The position numbers and the translations under genes are program-made. From Rhodospirillales bacterium (GTDB taxonomy: Bacteria > Pseudomonadota > Alphaproteobacteria > ATCC43930 > CGMCC-115725), in contig JAQGIC010000070.1 in the NCBI GenBank assembly GCA_028288725.1, positions 1-33,508 on the forward strand: 33,508 bases of DNA, read 5' to 3'. The notes under the pieces were generated by a model that was not told the origin of the DNA, made no database searches, and saw only the letters and a list, made by a program, of their open reading frames with translations. Positions 27,193-33,275 of the stretch are shown here, in pieces (the first letter of the stretch is position 1; every line of letters starts with the position of its first letter).

Positions 27193-27856
27193 GGTCTTTT
27201 CTGAGCGCGTAGCCGAGGCCGCGGAACGTGACGATGCCGACGTCGCTCCCCTCCAGCTTCTTTCTGACCCGGTGAACGTAGATCTCGATCGAAGCGACGT
27301 TGGCGCTGTCGTCGAAGCCGAAGACATTCTCCATCAGCGCCGTCTTGCTGACGGTCGCGCCCGCACGCAGGATCAGGCTTTCCAGAACCGCATGCTCGCG
27401 CGGCGTCAGAATAAGATCGTTGTCGCCCAGAAAGAATTGTCCGCTGTTGCGGTCGAGCCGAAGCGAGCCGCATTGGGCGATCGGGCTCAATTGTTCATGG
27501 CGCCGGCGCAGGCGCGCGCGGATCCGCGCCTCCAACTCCTCGATGTCGAACGGCTTCGCCAGATAATCGTCGGCGCCGCCGTCCAGCACGGTGACGCGGC
27601 GCGTGACGGTATCGTCGGCCGTCAGAATCAGCACCGGGGTCGTACTGCCGCGGGTCCGCAAGCGCGACAGCACCTCCGTTCCGCTGAGACGCGGGAGCGC
27701 CAGATCGAGAATGACGAGCGAATATTCCTGGCTCTTCAGGGCATAGTCGGCATCTTCGCCATCGTAGACGCAGTCGATCACGTAGTTGCTTCGGCGAAGC
27801 AGCATCGAGATCCAGTCGGACAGTTTCCGATTATCTTCGACAATCAGAAGCCGCAT
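27182..27856 (-). CDS. tctD: TctD-type response regulator
   Basis: The 224-residue OmpR-class regulator has a receiver domain with Asp51 (LVILDLALPRLSGTEVL), DDYLAKPFDIEELEARIRARL and a winged-helix domain (about 127-220, LTPREHAVLESLILRAGATVS, IEIYVHRVRKKLEG, FRGLGYAL). ATG 27854-27856 with GGAGGG upstream gives the standard MRLLIVEDNRKL start. It overlaps the sensor gene by 11 bp. In Salmonella TctD activates citrate transport genes. The best candidate target here is the porin/transporter pair at 28595-31577, whose upstream region carries an 11-bp-period direct repeat. Possible operators for its own control lie at 27908-27967. Confidence 0.93.
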   Translation of the reverse strand: MRLLIVEDNRKLSDWISMLLRRSNYVIDCVYDGEDADYALKSQEYSLVILDLALPRLSGTEVLSRLRTRGSTTPVLILTADDTVTRRVTVLDGGADDYLAKPFDIEELEARIRARLRRRHEQLSPIAQCGSLRLDRNSGQFFLGDNDLILTPREHAVLESLILRAGATVSKTALMENVFGFDDSANVASIEIYVHRVRKKLEGSDVGIVTFRGLGYALRKDHVH

Positions 27857-27907
27857 GCCACCCTCCCGCCGGTCGTTCCTTCGACCCAGCGCCTCTTGTT
27901 TACCGAT

Positions 27908-27967
27908 CCATCGCGCAATTGACCATCGGATCGATGCCCCGGCGATAGAAGCGCCATCGATCGATGG
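27908..27967. promoter_or_regulatory. CCATCG motif cluster upstream of tctD
   Basis: CCATCG occurs at 27908, 27923 and 27954 within 60 bp. The last is part of a perfect 14-bp palindrome CCATCGATCGATGG (27954-27967), and the middle one is a near copy of it with one added base (27923-27936). The cluster lies between the LuxR-type gene and tctD, where tctD promoter control is expected. Function is inferred from position and repetition only. Confidence 0.4.
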
Positions 27968-27978
27968 TTTGCCGGAAT

Positions 27979-28344
27979 TCAGGCCAATAGGCGAAAGAGC
28001 TCCGACTGCGAGGATATTCCGAGCCGGACATAGGCCCGCTTGCGATAGGTCACGACGCTGCTTTGCTTGATATCGAGATCGAGCGCGGTGCCCTCGGCCG
28101 TCATCCCCAAGAGGGACCGGACGCAAACGTCGAGTTCGCGGGGCGTCAAGCCCCGGTCCAGCGCGATCAGGCGGTGCCGATAATAATGCAGGGCCTCGGA
28201 TTTCGATCGCGGCGCGCTCGCGGGTGCCGACCATTCCTGCCACGGCAGGTTTGGCGCGATCTGGATTGCGAGCCGCAGCATCTCTCTCGCGATCGAATTT
28301 TGCATTTGTTCGTATATCAAAGCGCCCCCCATCCGCTTTTTCAT
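27979..28344 (-). CDS. Short LuxR-type HTH regulator
   Basis: The 121-residue product ends in a complete LuxR/GerE helix-turn-helix (about residues 64-121, LTPRELDVCVRSLLGMTAEG, ALDLDIKQSSVVTYRKRAYV, RLGISSQSELFRLLA). The first 60 residues are mostly helical and match no sensor domain that I recognise. Proteins with this HTH type usually have a longer N-terminal part, so this may be a shortened gene that kept its DNA-binding half. The ATG at 28342-28344 follows TAAGAAAAG; another Met is at residue 5. It is transcribed toward tctD and is divergent from the porin gene, whose promoter it could share and control. Confidence 0.82.
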   Translation of the reverse strand: MKKRMGGALIYEQMQNSIAREMLRLAIQIAPNLPWQEWSAPASAPRSKSEALHYYRHRLIALDRGLTPRELDVCVRSLLGMTAEGTALDLDIKQSSVVTYRKRAYVRLGISSQSELFRLLA

Positions 28345-28382
28345 CTTTTCTTACCCGACCGCCCTTTGCCGCACTGTCAGGC

Positions 28383-28426
28383 CTTGAGCTCAAGCTATCA
28401 CGCCGAAGCTTTCAAGTTGCTTTCAA
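28383..28426. promoter_or_regulatory. Operator candidates in the porin upstream region
   Basis: Two exact GCTTTCAA repeats (28408-28415 and 28419-28426) are spaced at an 11-bp period, the usual arrangement for two OmpR/PhoB-class subunits binding one face of DNA. Just upstream is a perfect 12-bp palindrome CTTGAGCTCAAG (28383-28394), fit for a symmetric dimer such as a LuxR-type protein. Both lie between the divergent LuxR-type and porin genes. Assignment to TctD and to the LuxR-type protein is inference. Confidence 0.5.
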
Positions 28427-28498
28427 ACACTTCCTTCCGTCCTTCGGCGCCCCCTTCAATGGGGACAGCCTGTCCTCCTTGGAATGGTCAGATGAGCA

Positions 28499-28524
28499 TT
28501 TGAATTCGTGACAGAATTTGAATT
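28499..28524. promoter_or_regulatory. TTTGAATT direct repeat near the porin promoter
   Basis: TTTGAATT occurs at 28499-28506 and again at 28517-28524, an 18-bp period, in an AT-rich patch about 70-95 bp before the porin ATG. The repeats might be promoter elements or a second regulator site. No clear -35/-10 pair could be assigned. Confidence 0.3.
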
Positions 28525-28594
28525 GCTTAGGCCAACGTTGATTGCGTTCCGGCCGCCTGATGCACCGATTAACAAGAAACCGCGGAGGACGTAA

Positions 28595-30112
28595 ATGTCT
28601 AAGAAACGAATTTATTTCTTTTTACTGGGAACAACCGCGCTCTTCTTGACCGGCACGCCGGCTTTTGCCGCGGCAACCGATGACATGAAGGCGGAGATCA
28701 CGGCGCTGCGGGCGCGCCTGGATCAATTGGAAGCGCAGCAGGCCGCGACGGCAGCCTCCGCAGCGGCCTCCGCGGCGCAAGCCAAACAGGCCGCCCAGGC
28801 GGCTCAGGCTGCCCAAACGGCTCAGGTCGCCAAGGCAACCGTGCCGCCCGCTTTGACCAAGGACCAGAACGGCAACATCCTGGGCATTCAAAGCAACCCG
28901 GTGACGCTGTATGACGATGCCAATACCAGCGTGCATCTCTATGGCCTGATCGAGGCGACGCTGGGCGTCGCAAACAACCAGACCGCCAGGGGCGGCGTAA
29001 CGGTCGGCTATCAGACCGCGTGGTTCAGCGGCAATCGCCTCGGTTTCGACGCCGACCACGCGCTGGGCTTCGGCGACCAGATCGGCCTGCCGGGCCTGAA
29101 GATCATTTCCAAGCTGGAAACGGAATTCGAATCGGCGACGGGCAACCTGGACACGCCCGGCGTCCTGTTCAACCGAGACGCCTGGGTCGGCTTCGAATCC
29201 GACGATCTCGGCAAGCTGACGTTCGGCCGCCAGAACACGCTGACCCGCGACTTCACCGCGACCTGGGGCGACAGCTACGGCTCGGCCGAGGCGTCGTACA
29301 AGGAGGGTGGCTACTCCAACGTCAATAATTTCAAGCAGATCATCTTCTATTCGGCGAGTTCGACCAGCACGCGCAACAACAGTGCGGTGGAATGGAAGAA
29401 GCGCTTCGGCGACCATTGGCTGGTCGGCGTCGGCTATGCCTTCGGTTCCGGCGGCGTCGGCGGCAGCGGCAATGGCGGTCCCGGCCAGTTCAATGCCGGC
29501 GGCGGCGGGACGCCCAGCCAGTTCAGCCTCGGCAGCAATCAGGCCGTCTCGATCGCCTACAACAATCTCCAGATCGGTCCGGGCAAGCTGAACGTCAACG
29601 TCAACTACAACCGGGCGAACAACCACGATCTGATCAACGAGGCCGAACTGATCGGCGGCAACTATTCGGTCGGGCCGTTCCGGGTCAATGCCGGCTATAT
29701 CCACTACACGGGCGAGCAGGGCATCAACAACAGCGCGGGAACCCGCACCGACAATTCCTGGACCGTGTCGGGCAGCTATTTCCCGCTTGCGAAGCTCGAG
29801 ACGGACATCGGCTATGTCCGGATGCAAGGCGATCATGCCGGCAATTGCGGCGGCAATACGCTGCTGCCGTTCCTACAGAACGCCTCTTGCGTGACGCGCG
29901 CCACGGTCGCCAACGGCGGCAAGGGCACCGTCTTCGGCTCGGTGATCTTCCATGCCGACAAGCAGACCGATTTCTATGTCGCCTCGGACTACATGAAGGT
30001 CGACGGCGGCTGGTCGGTCGGCGACGCCCAAGGCAACGTCGACGGGATCGGCCATGGCCGAGCCTACAGCGATGAAGTCGAAGTCGCGACCGGCGTCCGC
30101 TTCAAGTTCTGA
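28595..30112 (+). CDS. Porin with N-terminal periplasmic coiled coil
   Basis: The 505-residue precursor has a signal peptide (IYFFLLGTTALFLTGTPAFA), then a heptad-like coiled coil (DDMKAEITALRARLDQLEAQ, about residues 29-50), an Ala/Gln-rich spacer (about 51-80, repeated AQAAQ units), and a general porin beta-barrel (about 105-505) with LYGLIEATLGVA, GNRLGFDA, GKLTFGRQNTLTRDF and a final strand VATGVRFKF ending in Phe. A Gly-rich loop near residues 285-310 is probably extracellular. The coiled coil may trimerise or reach the peptidoglycan. GGAGGA lies 6 nt before the ATG. It is followed 124 bp later by a 2-hydroxycarboxylate transporter gene, suggesting that it admits the same substrate. Confidence 0.93.
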   Translation: MSKKRIYFFLLGTTALFLTGTPAFAAATDDMKAEITALRARLDQLEAQQAATAASAAASAAQAKQAAQAAQAAQTAQVAKATVPPALTKDQNGNILGIQSNPVTLYDDANTSVHLYGLIEATLGVANNQTARGGVTVGYQTAWFSGNRLGFDADHALGFGDQIGLPGLKIISKLETEFESATGNLDTPGVLFNRDAWVGFESDDLGKLTFGRQNTLTRDFTATWGDSYGSAEASYKEGGYSNVNNFKQIIFYSASSTSTRNNSAVEWKKRFGDHWLVGVGYAFGSGGVGGSGNGGPGQFNAGGGGTPSQFSLGSNQAVSIAYNNLQIGPGKLNVNVNYNRANNHDLINEAELIGGNYSVGPFRVNAGYIHYTGEQGINNSAGTRTDNSWTVSGSYFPLAKLETDIGYVRMQGDHAGNCGGNTLLPFLQNASCVTRATVANGGKGTVFGSVIFHADKQTDFYVASDYMKVDGGWSVGDAQGNVDGIGHGRAYSDEVEVATGVRFKF

Positions 30113-30144
30113 TCGACGACCGCTTCCCGAGATCGGGCACCAGG

Positions 30145-30175
30145 ATCCGGACCGGCCTTTCCGTCCGGTCGGGAT
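30145..30175 (+). promoter_or_regulatory. Hairpin between porin and transporter genes
   Basis: ATCC-G-GACCGG pairs with CCGGTC-G-GGAT (30145-30155 with 30165-30175) around a 9-nt loop. It is placed 33 bp after the porin stop and about 60 bp before the transporter start. Lacking a T-run, it may partly stop transcription or protect the upstream mRNA, which would let the porin be made in excess over the transporter. Confidence 0.35.
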
Positions 30176-30236
30176 TCTGGGGTTCGCTCGTCGCTATCCC
30201 ATTGCCAATCCCCGCCCGCGGTATCCGGAGACCATC

Positions 30237-31577
30237 ATGACCGACAGCACGATCCCGCCCATCGCCAAGCCCACGGGAGCCTTCTGGCCCGGTGGCTGGT
30301 GGAAGATCGTCGACTACAAGATCGGCATCATTCCCCTGCCGATCTTCGTCATTCTTCTGGCCTTGATCGCCGGCTTCGTCGTCACCGGCAAGGTGCCGTC
30401 GGATATTCTGATGGCGACGGTGCTGCTCGCCATGGGCGGCTTCACCTGCGCCGAACTGGGTAAGCGGCTGCCGCTCTTCCGCAACATCGGGGCGGCGGCG
30501 ATCTTCGCGACCTTCATTCCCTCGTTTCTGGCCTTTCACCACTTGCTGCCGGCTTCGATCCTGACCTCGGTGACCGATTTCACCAAGTTCAGCAACTTCC
30601 TCTATCTGTTCATCGCCGCGATCATCGTCGGCAGCATTCTCGGCATGGATCGTCGCATCCTCATTGCCGGCTTTCTGAAGATTTTCGTGCCGCTGGCCCT
30701 CGGCTCGATCGCGGCCGGCATCGTCGGCACCCTGGTCGGCATGGCGGTGGGGCTCGGCGCCTATCAGAGCTTCTTCTTCGTGGTGGTTCCGATCATGGCC
30801 GGCGGCGTCGGCGAGGGCGCGATCCCGCTTTCGATCGGCTATGCCGCCATTCTGCATCAGGCCCAGGGCGACCTGTTCGCCCAGGTGCTGCCGCCGGTCA
30901 TGCTCGGCAGCCTGACCGCCATCCTGTTCTCCGGCGGGCTCAACTACCTGGGCAAGCGCTATCCGCACCTGACCGGCGATGGGCGGCTGCAGCCGGGAGT
31001 AGACCCGGAAATCGTCCCCGGCGAGGCGAAACTCGGCCAGATCCCCGATGTCACCACGATCGCGGCTGCGGGGATCACCGCCGTGACGCTCTATCTGATC
31101 GGCGTCATGTCCCAGCGACTGTTCGATTTCCCCGCCCCGGTGACGATGCTGTTCATCGCGGTCGCGCTGAAACTGTCCCGTGCCGTGTCTCCCGACCTGC
31201 AAAACGGCGCCTTCATCGTCTACAAGTTCTTCTCGACCGCGGTAACCTACCCGCTGCTGTTCGCGATCGGCGTCGCCATGACGCCATGGGACAAGCTGGT
31301 TGCGTCTTTCACCCTCCCCTACATCGTCACGATCGTCGCGACCGTGGCCGTGCTGATGGGAACCGGTTTCCTGGTCGCGCGTCTGCTCAAGATGTACCCG
31401 ATCGATGTCGCCATCGTGAACGCCTGCCATAGCGGCCAAGGCGGGACCGGCGACGTTGCGATCCTGACGGCGGCCAACCGCATGCAGCTGATGCCCTTCG
31501 CCCAGATCGCGACCCGCATCGGCGGTGCGATCACCGTTACCCTCACCCTGCTCGTCCTAGTCTGGTTGCAATCCTAG
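30237..31577 (+). CDS. 2-hydroxycarboxylate transporter (CitS/MaeP family)
   Basis: The 446-residue inner-membrane protein has about 11-12 hydrophobic segments and both reentrant-loop signatures of the 2HCT family: AGGVGEGAIPLS (Gly189-Gly190 onward) and SGQGGTGDVAIL (Gly402-Gly405). These motifs form the substrate and cation site in CitS of Klebsiella and its relatives, which carry citrate, malate or lactate with Na+ or H+. Which of these is used cannot be read directly. The ATG at 30237 has GGAG 7 nt upstream; the open frame before it overlaps the porin end and is not used. It is the second gene after the porin, and its TAG stop is the first CTAG of repeat copy C. Confidence 0.95.
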   Translation: MTDSTIPPIAKPTGAFWPGGWWKIVDYKIGIIPLPIFVILLALIAGFVVTGKVPSDILMATVLLAMGGFTCAELGKRLPLFRNIGAAAIFATFIPSFLAFHHLLPASILTSVTDFTKFSNFLYLFIAAIIVGSILGMDRRILIAGFLKIFVPLALGSIAAGIVGTLVGMAVGLGAYQSFFFVVVPIMAGGVGEGAIPLSIGYAAILHQAQGDLFAQVLPPVMLGSLTAILFSGGLNYLGKRYPHLTGDGRLQPGVDPEIVPGEAKLGQIPDVTTIAAAGITAVTLYLIGVMSQRLFDFPAPVTMLFIAVALKLSRAVSPDLQNGAFIVYKFFSTAVTYPLLFAIGVAMTPWDKLVASFTLPYIVTIVATVAVLMGTGFLVARLLKMYPIDVAIVNACHSGQGGTGDVAILTAANRMQLMPFAQIATRIGGAITVTLTLLVLVWLQS

Positions 31578-31622
31578 AGCCCGGACCAGATGAGGCCGAG
31601 CAGGCTCATCACCGCCCTCTAG
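31574..31622. repeat. CTAG-bounded palindromic repeat, copy C (module 1 only)
   Basis: This 49-bp element runs from CTAG (31574-31577) to CTAG (31619-31622) and contains GATGAG...CTCATC arms with an inner CC/GG pairing around GAGCA. It matches module 1 of copies A and B, and its right edge (CGCCCTCTAG) corresponds to the module boundary CGCCCTCTAA inside copy B. The left CTAG gives the transporter its stop codon. Confidence 0.75.
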
Positions 31623-31675
31623 GCGTAGGCCGGCATCGGCAGCGGGCCGGGTTTCGACTTCAATGCCGTTCAAGT

Positions 31676-31703
31676 CCGGGGCGCCACCTGCGTGGCGCCC
31701 CGG
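31676..31703. terminator. Perfect 12-bp hairpin downstream of the transporter gene
   Basis: CCGGGGCGCCAC (31676-31687) and GTGGCGCCCCGG (31692-31703) form a perfect 12-bp stem with a 4-nt loop CTGC, about 100 bp after the transporter stop and 72 bp beyond the end of the convergent LysR gene. It is symmetric, so it could act on both transcripts. The lack of a T-run on either side makes the terminator call tentative. Confidence 0.5.
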
Positions 31704-31746
31704 CGAGAATATTGGCGATGGCGGCCGACCAATCGGAGGAAACATC

Positions 31747-31815
31747 GTGACGCCAGCAGGTTCATCCGGACAGGCTAATCCCCGCCCGTCCCCTCCTCGA
31801 TCAACCAGGCCCTGA
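31747..31815 (+). other. 22-codon open frame with a strong ribosome binding site
   Basis: GGAGGA ends 7 nt before a GTG at 31747, which opens 22 codons (VTPAGSSGQANPRPSPPRST and on) to a TGA at 31813-31815. The frame runs into the 3' end of the convergent LysR gene and has no recognisable protein character. It may be the surviving start of a deleted gene that once followed the transporter, a short leader peptide, or chance. Confidence 0.25.
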
Positions 31816-32665
31816 GCCGGGCGATCTTGGGCCGGGTGGCGATCGCCTCCGGACAGACCAGGTGAAAGCCGTAGCGGCCGGGCATGTCGAGCGTGAAGGG
31901 CCGCACCAGCCGGCCGTGCAGCAGATCGTCGCCCAGGATGGTCGATCGTCCCATGGCGACGCCCATCCCGACCGCCGCCGCCTCGAGCCCGACCCCGATA
32001 TCGTCGAACAGAATCACGTCACGCGGCTTCAGGTCCGCAACGCCCGCGGCCGCGAGCCAGCGCGCCCAATAGGGCCGCTCGATCAGATCCAGCAGCACAT
32101 GATGCTGCAGGTCTTCCGGCCGGCGGATCGCCTGGGGACCCTCCAGCAGCATCGGGCTGCAGACCGGATAGACCTGGTCGTCCAGGAACCGGTCGGCGCG
32201 CAGACCGGGCCAGGGGCCGACGCCATGGCGAATGGCGGCATCGACGCCCTCGCGGGCGAAGTCGGTGTAATAGTTGCTGGTCAGCAGGTGCAGCTCGATG
32301 CCCGGGAACCGCTCGCGAAACCGCCCGAGCCGCGGCGCCAGCCATTTCACCGCGAACGAGGGCGAGACATTGACGGTCAGCACGCCCTTGACCTCGTGCT
32401 CGATCACCGCAGCGACGCCGTCGGCCAGCCGGTCGAACGCGTCGGCGACGATCGGCAGCAGCGCCTCCCCCGTCTCGCTCAGCACGAGCGCATGAGGCAT
32501 GCGTTTGAACAGCGACACGCCCAGCCGCTCCTCCAGCCCGCGGATCTGGTGGCTGATGGCGCTCTGCGTCACGTTCAATTCGGCCGCGGCCCTGGTGAAA
32601 CTGAGCAAACGGGCCGCCGCTTCGAAGGCGCGCAATCCATTGAGCGGCGGCAAGCGGCGTTCCAT
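31775..32665 (-). CDS. LysR-family transcriptional regulator, GcvA-like
   Basis: This LysR protein (296 residues from the chosen start) has an N-terminal winged HTH (RRLPPLNGLRAFEAAARLLS, FTRAAAELNVTQSAISHQIR) and a periplasmic-binding-type effector domain (VSPSFAVKWLAPRLGRFRER, then DAAIRHGVGPWPGLRADRFL). The pattern is that of GcvA-like regulators, which often control neighbouring metabolic genes. ATG 32663-32665 gives the family-typical MERRLPPLNGLRAF with GGGGTG upstream; another ATG at 32675-32677 would add four residues, but it overlaps an inverted repeat likely to be the operator. It is divergent from the DUF1127 gene and convergent with the transporter locus. Confidence 0.93.
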   Translation of the reverse strand: MERRLPPLNGLRAFEAAARLLSFTRAAAELNVTQSAISHQIRGLEERLGVSLFKRMPHALVLSETGEALLPIVADAFDRLADGVAAVIEHEVKGVLTVNVSPSFAVKWLAPRLGRFRERFPGIELHLLTSNYYTDFAREGVDAAIRHGVGPWPGLRADRFLDDQVYPVCSPMLLEGPQAIRRPEDLQHHVLLDLIERPYWARWLAAAGVADLKPRDVILFDDIGVGLEAAAVGMGVAMGRSTILGDDLLHGRLVRPFTLDMPGRYGFHLVCPEAIATRPKIARLRAWLIEEGTGGD

Positions 32666-32673
32666 GAGGCACC

Positions 32674-32692
32674 CCATGAATTTATCTCATGG
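32674..32692. promoter_or_regulatory. LysR-type inverted repeat
   Basis: CCATGA-N7-TCATGG (32674-32679 with 32687-32692) is a perfect 6-bp inverted repeat with the T-N11-A geometry of LysR-type boxes. It lies 9 bp upstream of the chosen LysR start and faces the divergent DUF1127 gene, a good place for autoregulation. Confidence 0.5.
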
Positions 32693-32788
32693 ACCCTAGA
32701 GAAAGCCGCGTTTGTCGGCAAGAGGCTGCGGGATCAGGTTACCTCACGACGGCACTCATCGCCGAAACAGACCAGACCGAGACTGAAA

Positions 32789-32986
32789 ATGTTCGCCACC
32801 GCCGGCCGTATCGCCATCGCCTCCCCCGCCCGCCGGGCCCCGATCCTCACGACCGTCGCCCTCTGGGCCGACCGGGTCGGCCAGCGCCGCGCGCTCGCCG
32901 CGCTCACCGTCGAGGCGCTCAAGGACATCGGCATCGATCCGGCCGACGCGATGCAGGAAGCCGCCAAGCCGTTCTGGGTCGCCTGA
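32789..32986 (+). CDS. DUF1127-domain small protein
   Basis: The 65-residue protein ends in a DUF1127 (YjiS-like) domain: RALAALTVEALKDIGIDPAD followed by AMQEAAKPFWVA, including the family-typical L-x-DIG and KPFW. Short, basic DUF1127 proteins are widespread in Alphaproteobacteria. Some of them bind RNA and affect RNA turnover or phosphate and carbon metabolism; many are untested. The ATG at 32789 follows GAGACTGAAA. The longer open frame upstream overlaps the LysR gene in antisense and is not real. A GC-rich hairpin (32996-33020) follows the stop by 9 bp. Confidence 0.88.
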   Translation: MFATAGRIAIASPARRAPILTTVALWADRVGQRRALAALTVEALKDIGIDPADAMQEAAKPFWVA

Positions 32987-32995
32987 TCCCTGTGT

Positions 32996-33020
32996 CCCGC
33001 GCCCCTTTACGAGGCGCGGG
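32996..33020 (+). terminator. Hairpin after the DUF1127 gene
   Basis: CCCGCGCC (32996-33003) and GGCGCGGG (33013-33020) form a perfect 8-bp GC stem, followed by TCGCATTTGA. It lies 9 bp after the stop codon. It is a likely terminator, although the T content after it is modest. Confidence 0.6.
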
Positions 33021-33067
33021 TCGCATTTGATCCGCGCCCCGATTGCATTCCTCAGCCTGCGGATGCA

Positions 33068-33254
33068 GCCTTCCCCTCCCTGAGGGGTGGGAGGAAGCGA
33101 TGACCGATGGCCGCTCGGCATCTTCAGGCCTTCCATGATTCATCTTCAGGACGGACAATATGAAGATGAGGGGGATGTCATGATCATGGCGATGATGATC
33201 ATGACCCGGAAACGGCGCTGACGGGACAGCGACCGCCCCCGGTCGCGAGCCCGT
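33068..33254. repeat. Gene-free stretch dense in inverted and direct repeats
   Basis: No gene is seen between 32987 and 33275. The stretch holds a purine/pyrimidine hairpin near 33069-33096. CATCTTCAGG occurs twice as a direct repeat (33119-33128 and 33141-33150), and the second copy also pairs with TGAAGATG at 33161-33168. A perfect 11-bp inverted repeat GTCATGATCAT/ATGATCATGAC lies at 33177-33187 and 33195-33205. A compound stem ACGGG...GCGACCG/CGGTCGC...CCCGT lies at 33221-33254 and may end the minus-strand aldehyde dehydrogenase transcript. What the other repeats do is unknown; an sRNA gene or regulator sites are possible. Confidence 0.5.
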
Positions 33255-33275
33255 CACGCCGTCCCCGTTCGATCG

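Noticed and set aside
28735-28840. Ala/Gln tandem repeat in the porin gene as a phase-variation tract
   Set aside because: The DNA repeats are diverged rather than exact and change in whole codons, so slippage switching is unlikely. It is better read as a protein spacer.
32689-33030. Plus-strand frame of 113 codons overlapping the DUF1127 gene
   Set aside because: It reads as Arg/Pro-rich shadow text, while the DUF1127 frame (32789-32986) has a recognisable domain.
32919-33257. His/Asp-rich minus-strand frame that looks like a metal-binding peptide
   Set aside because: The HDHHRHDHD run is produced by the ATGATCATGAC inverted repeat and overlaps the DUF1127 gene. No ribosome binding site or family supports it.
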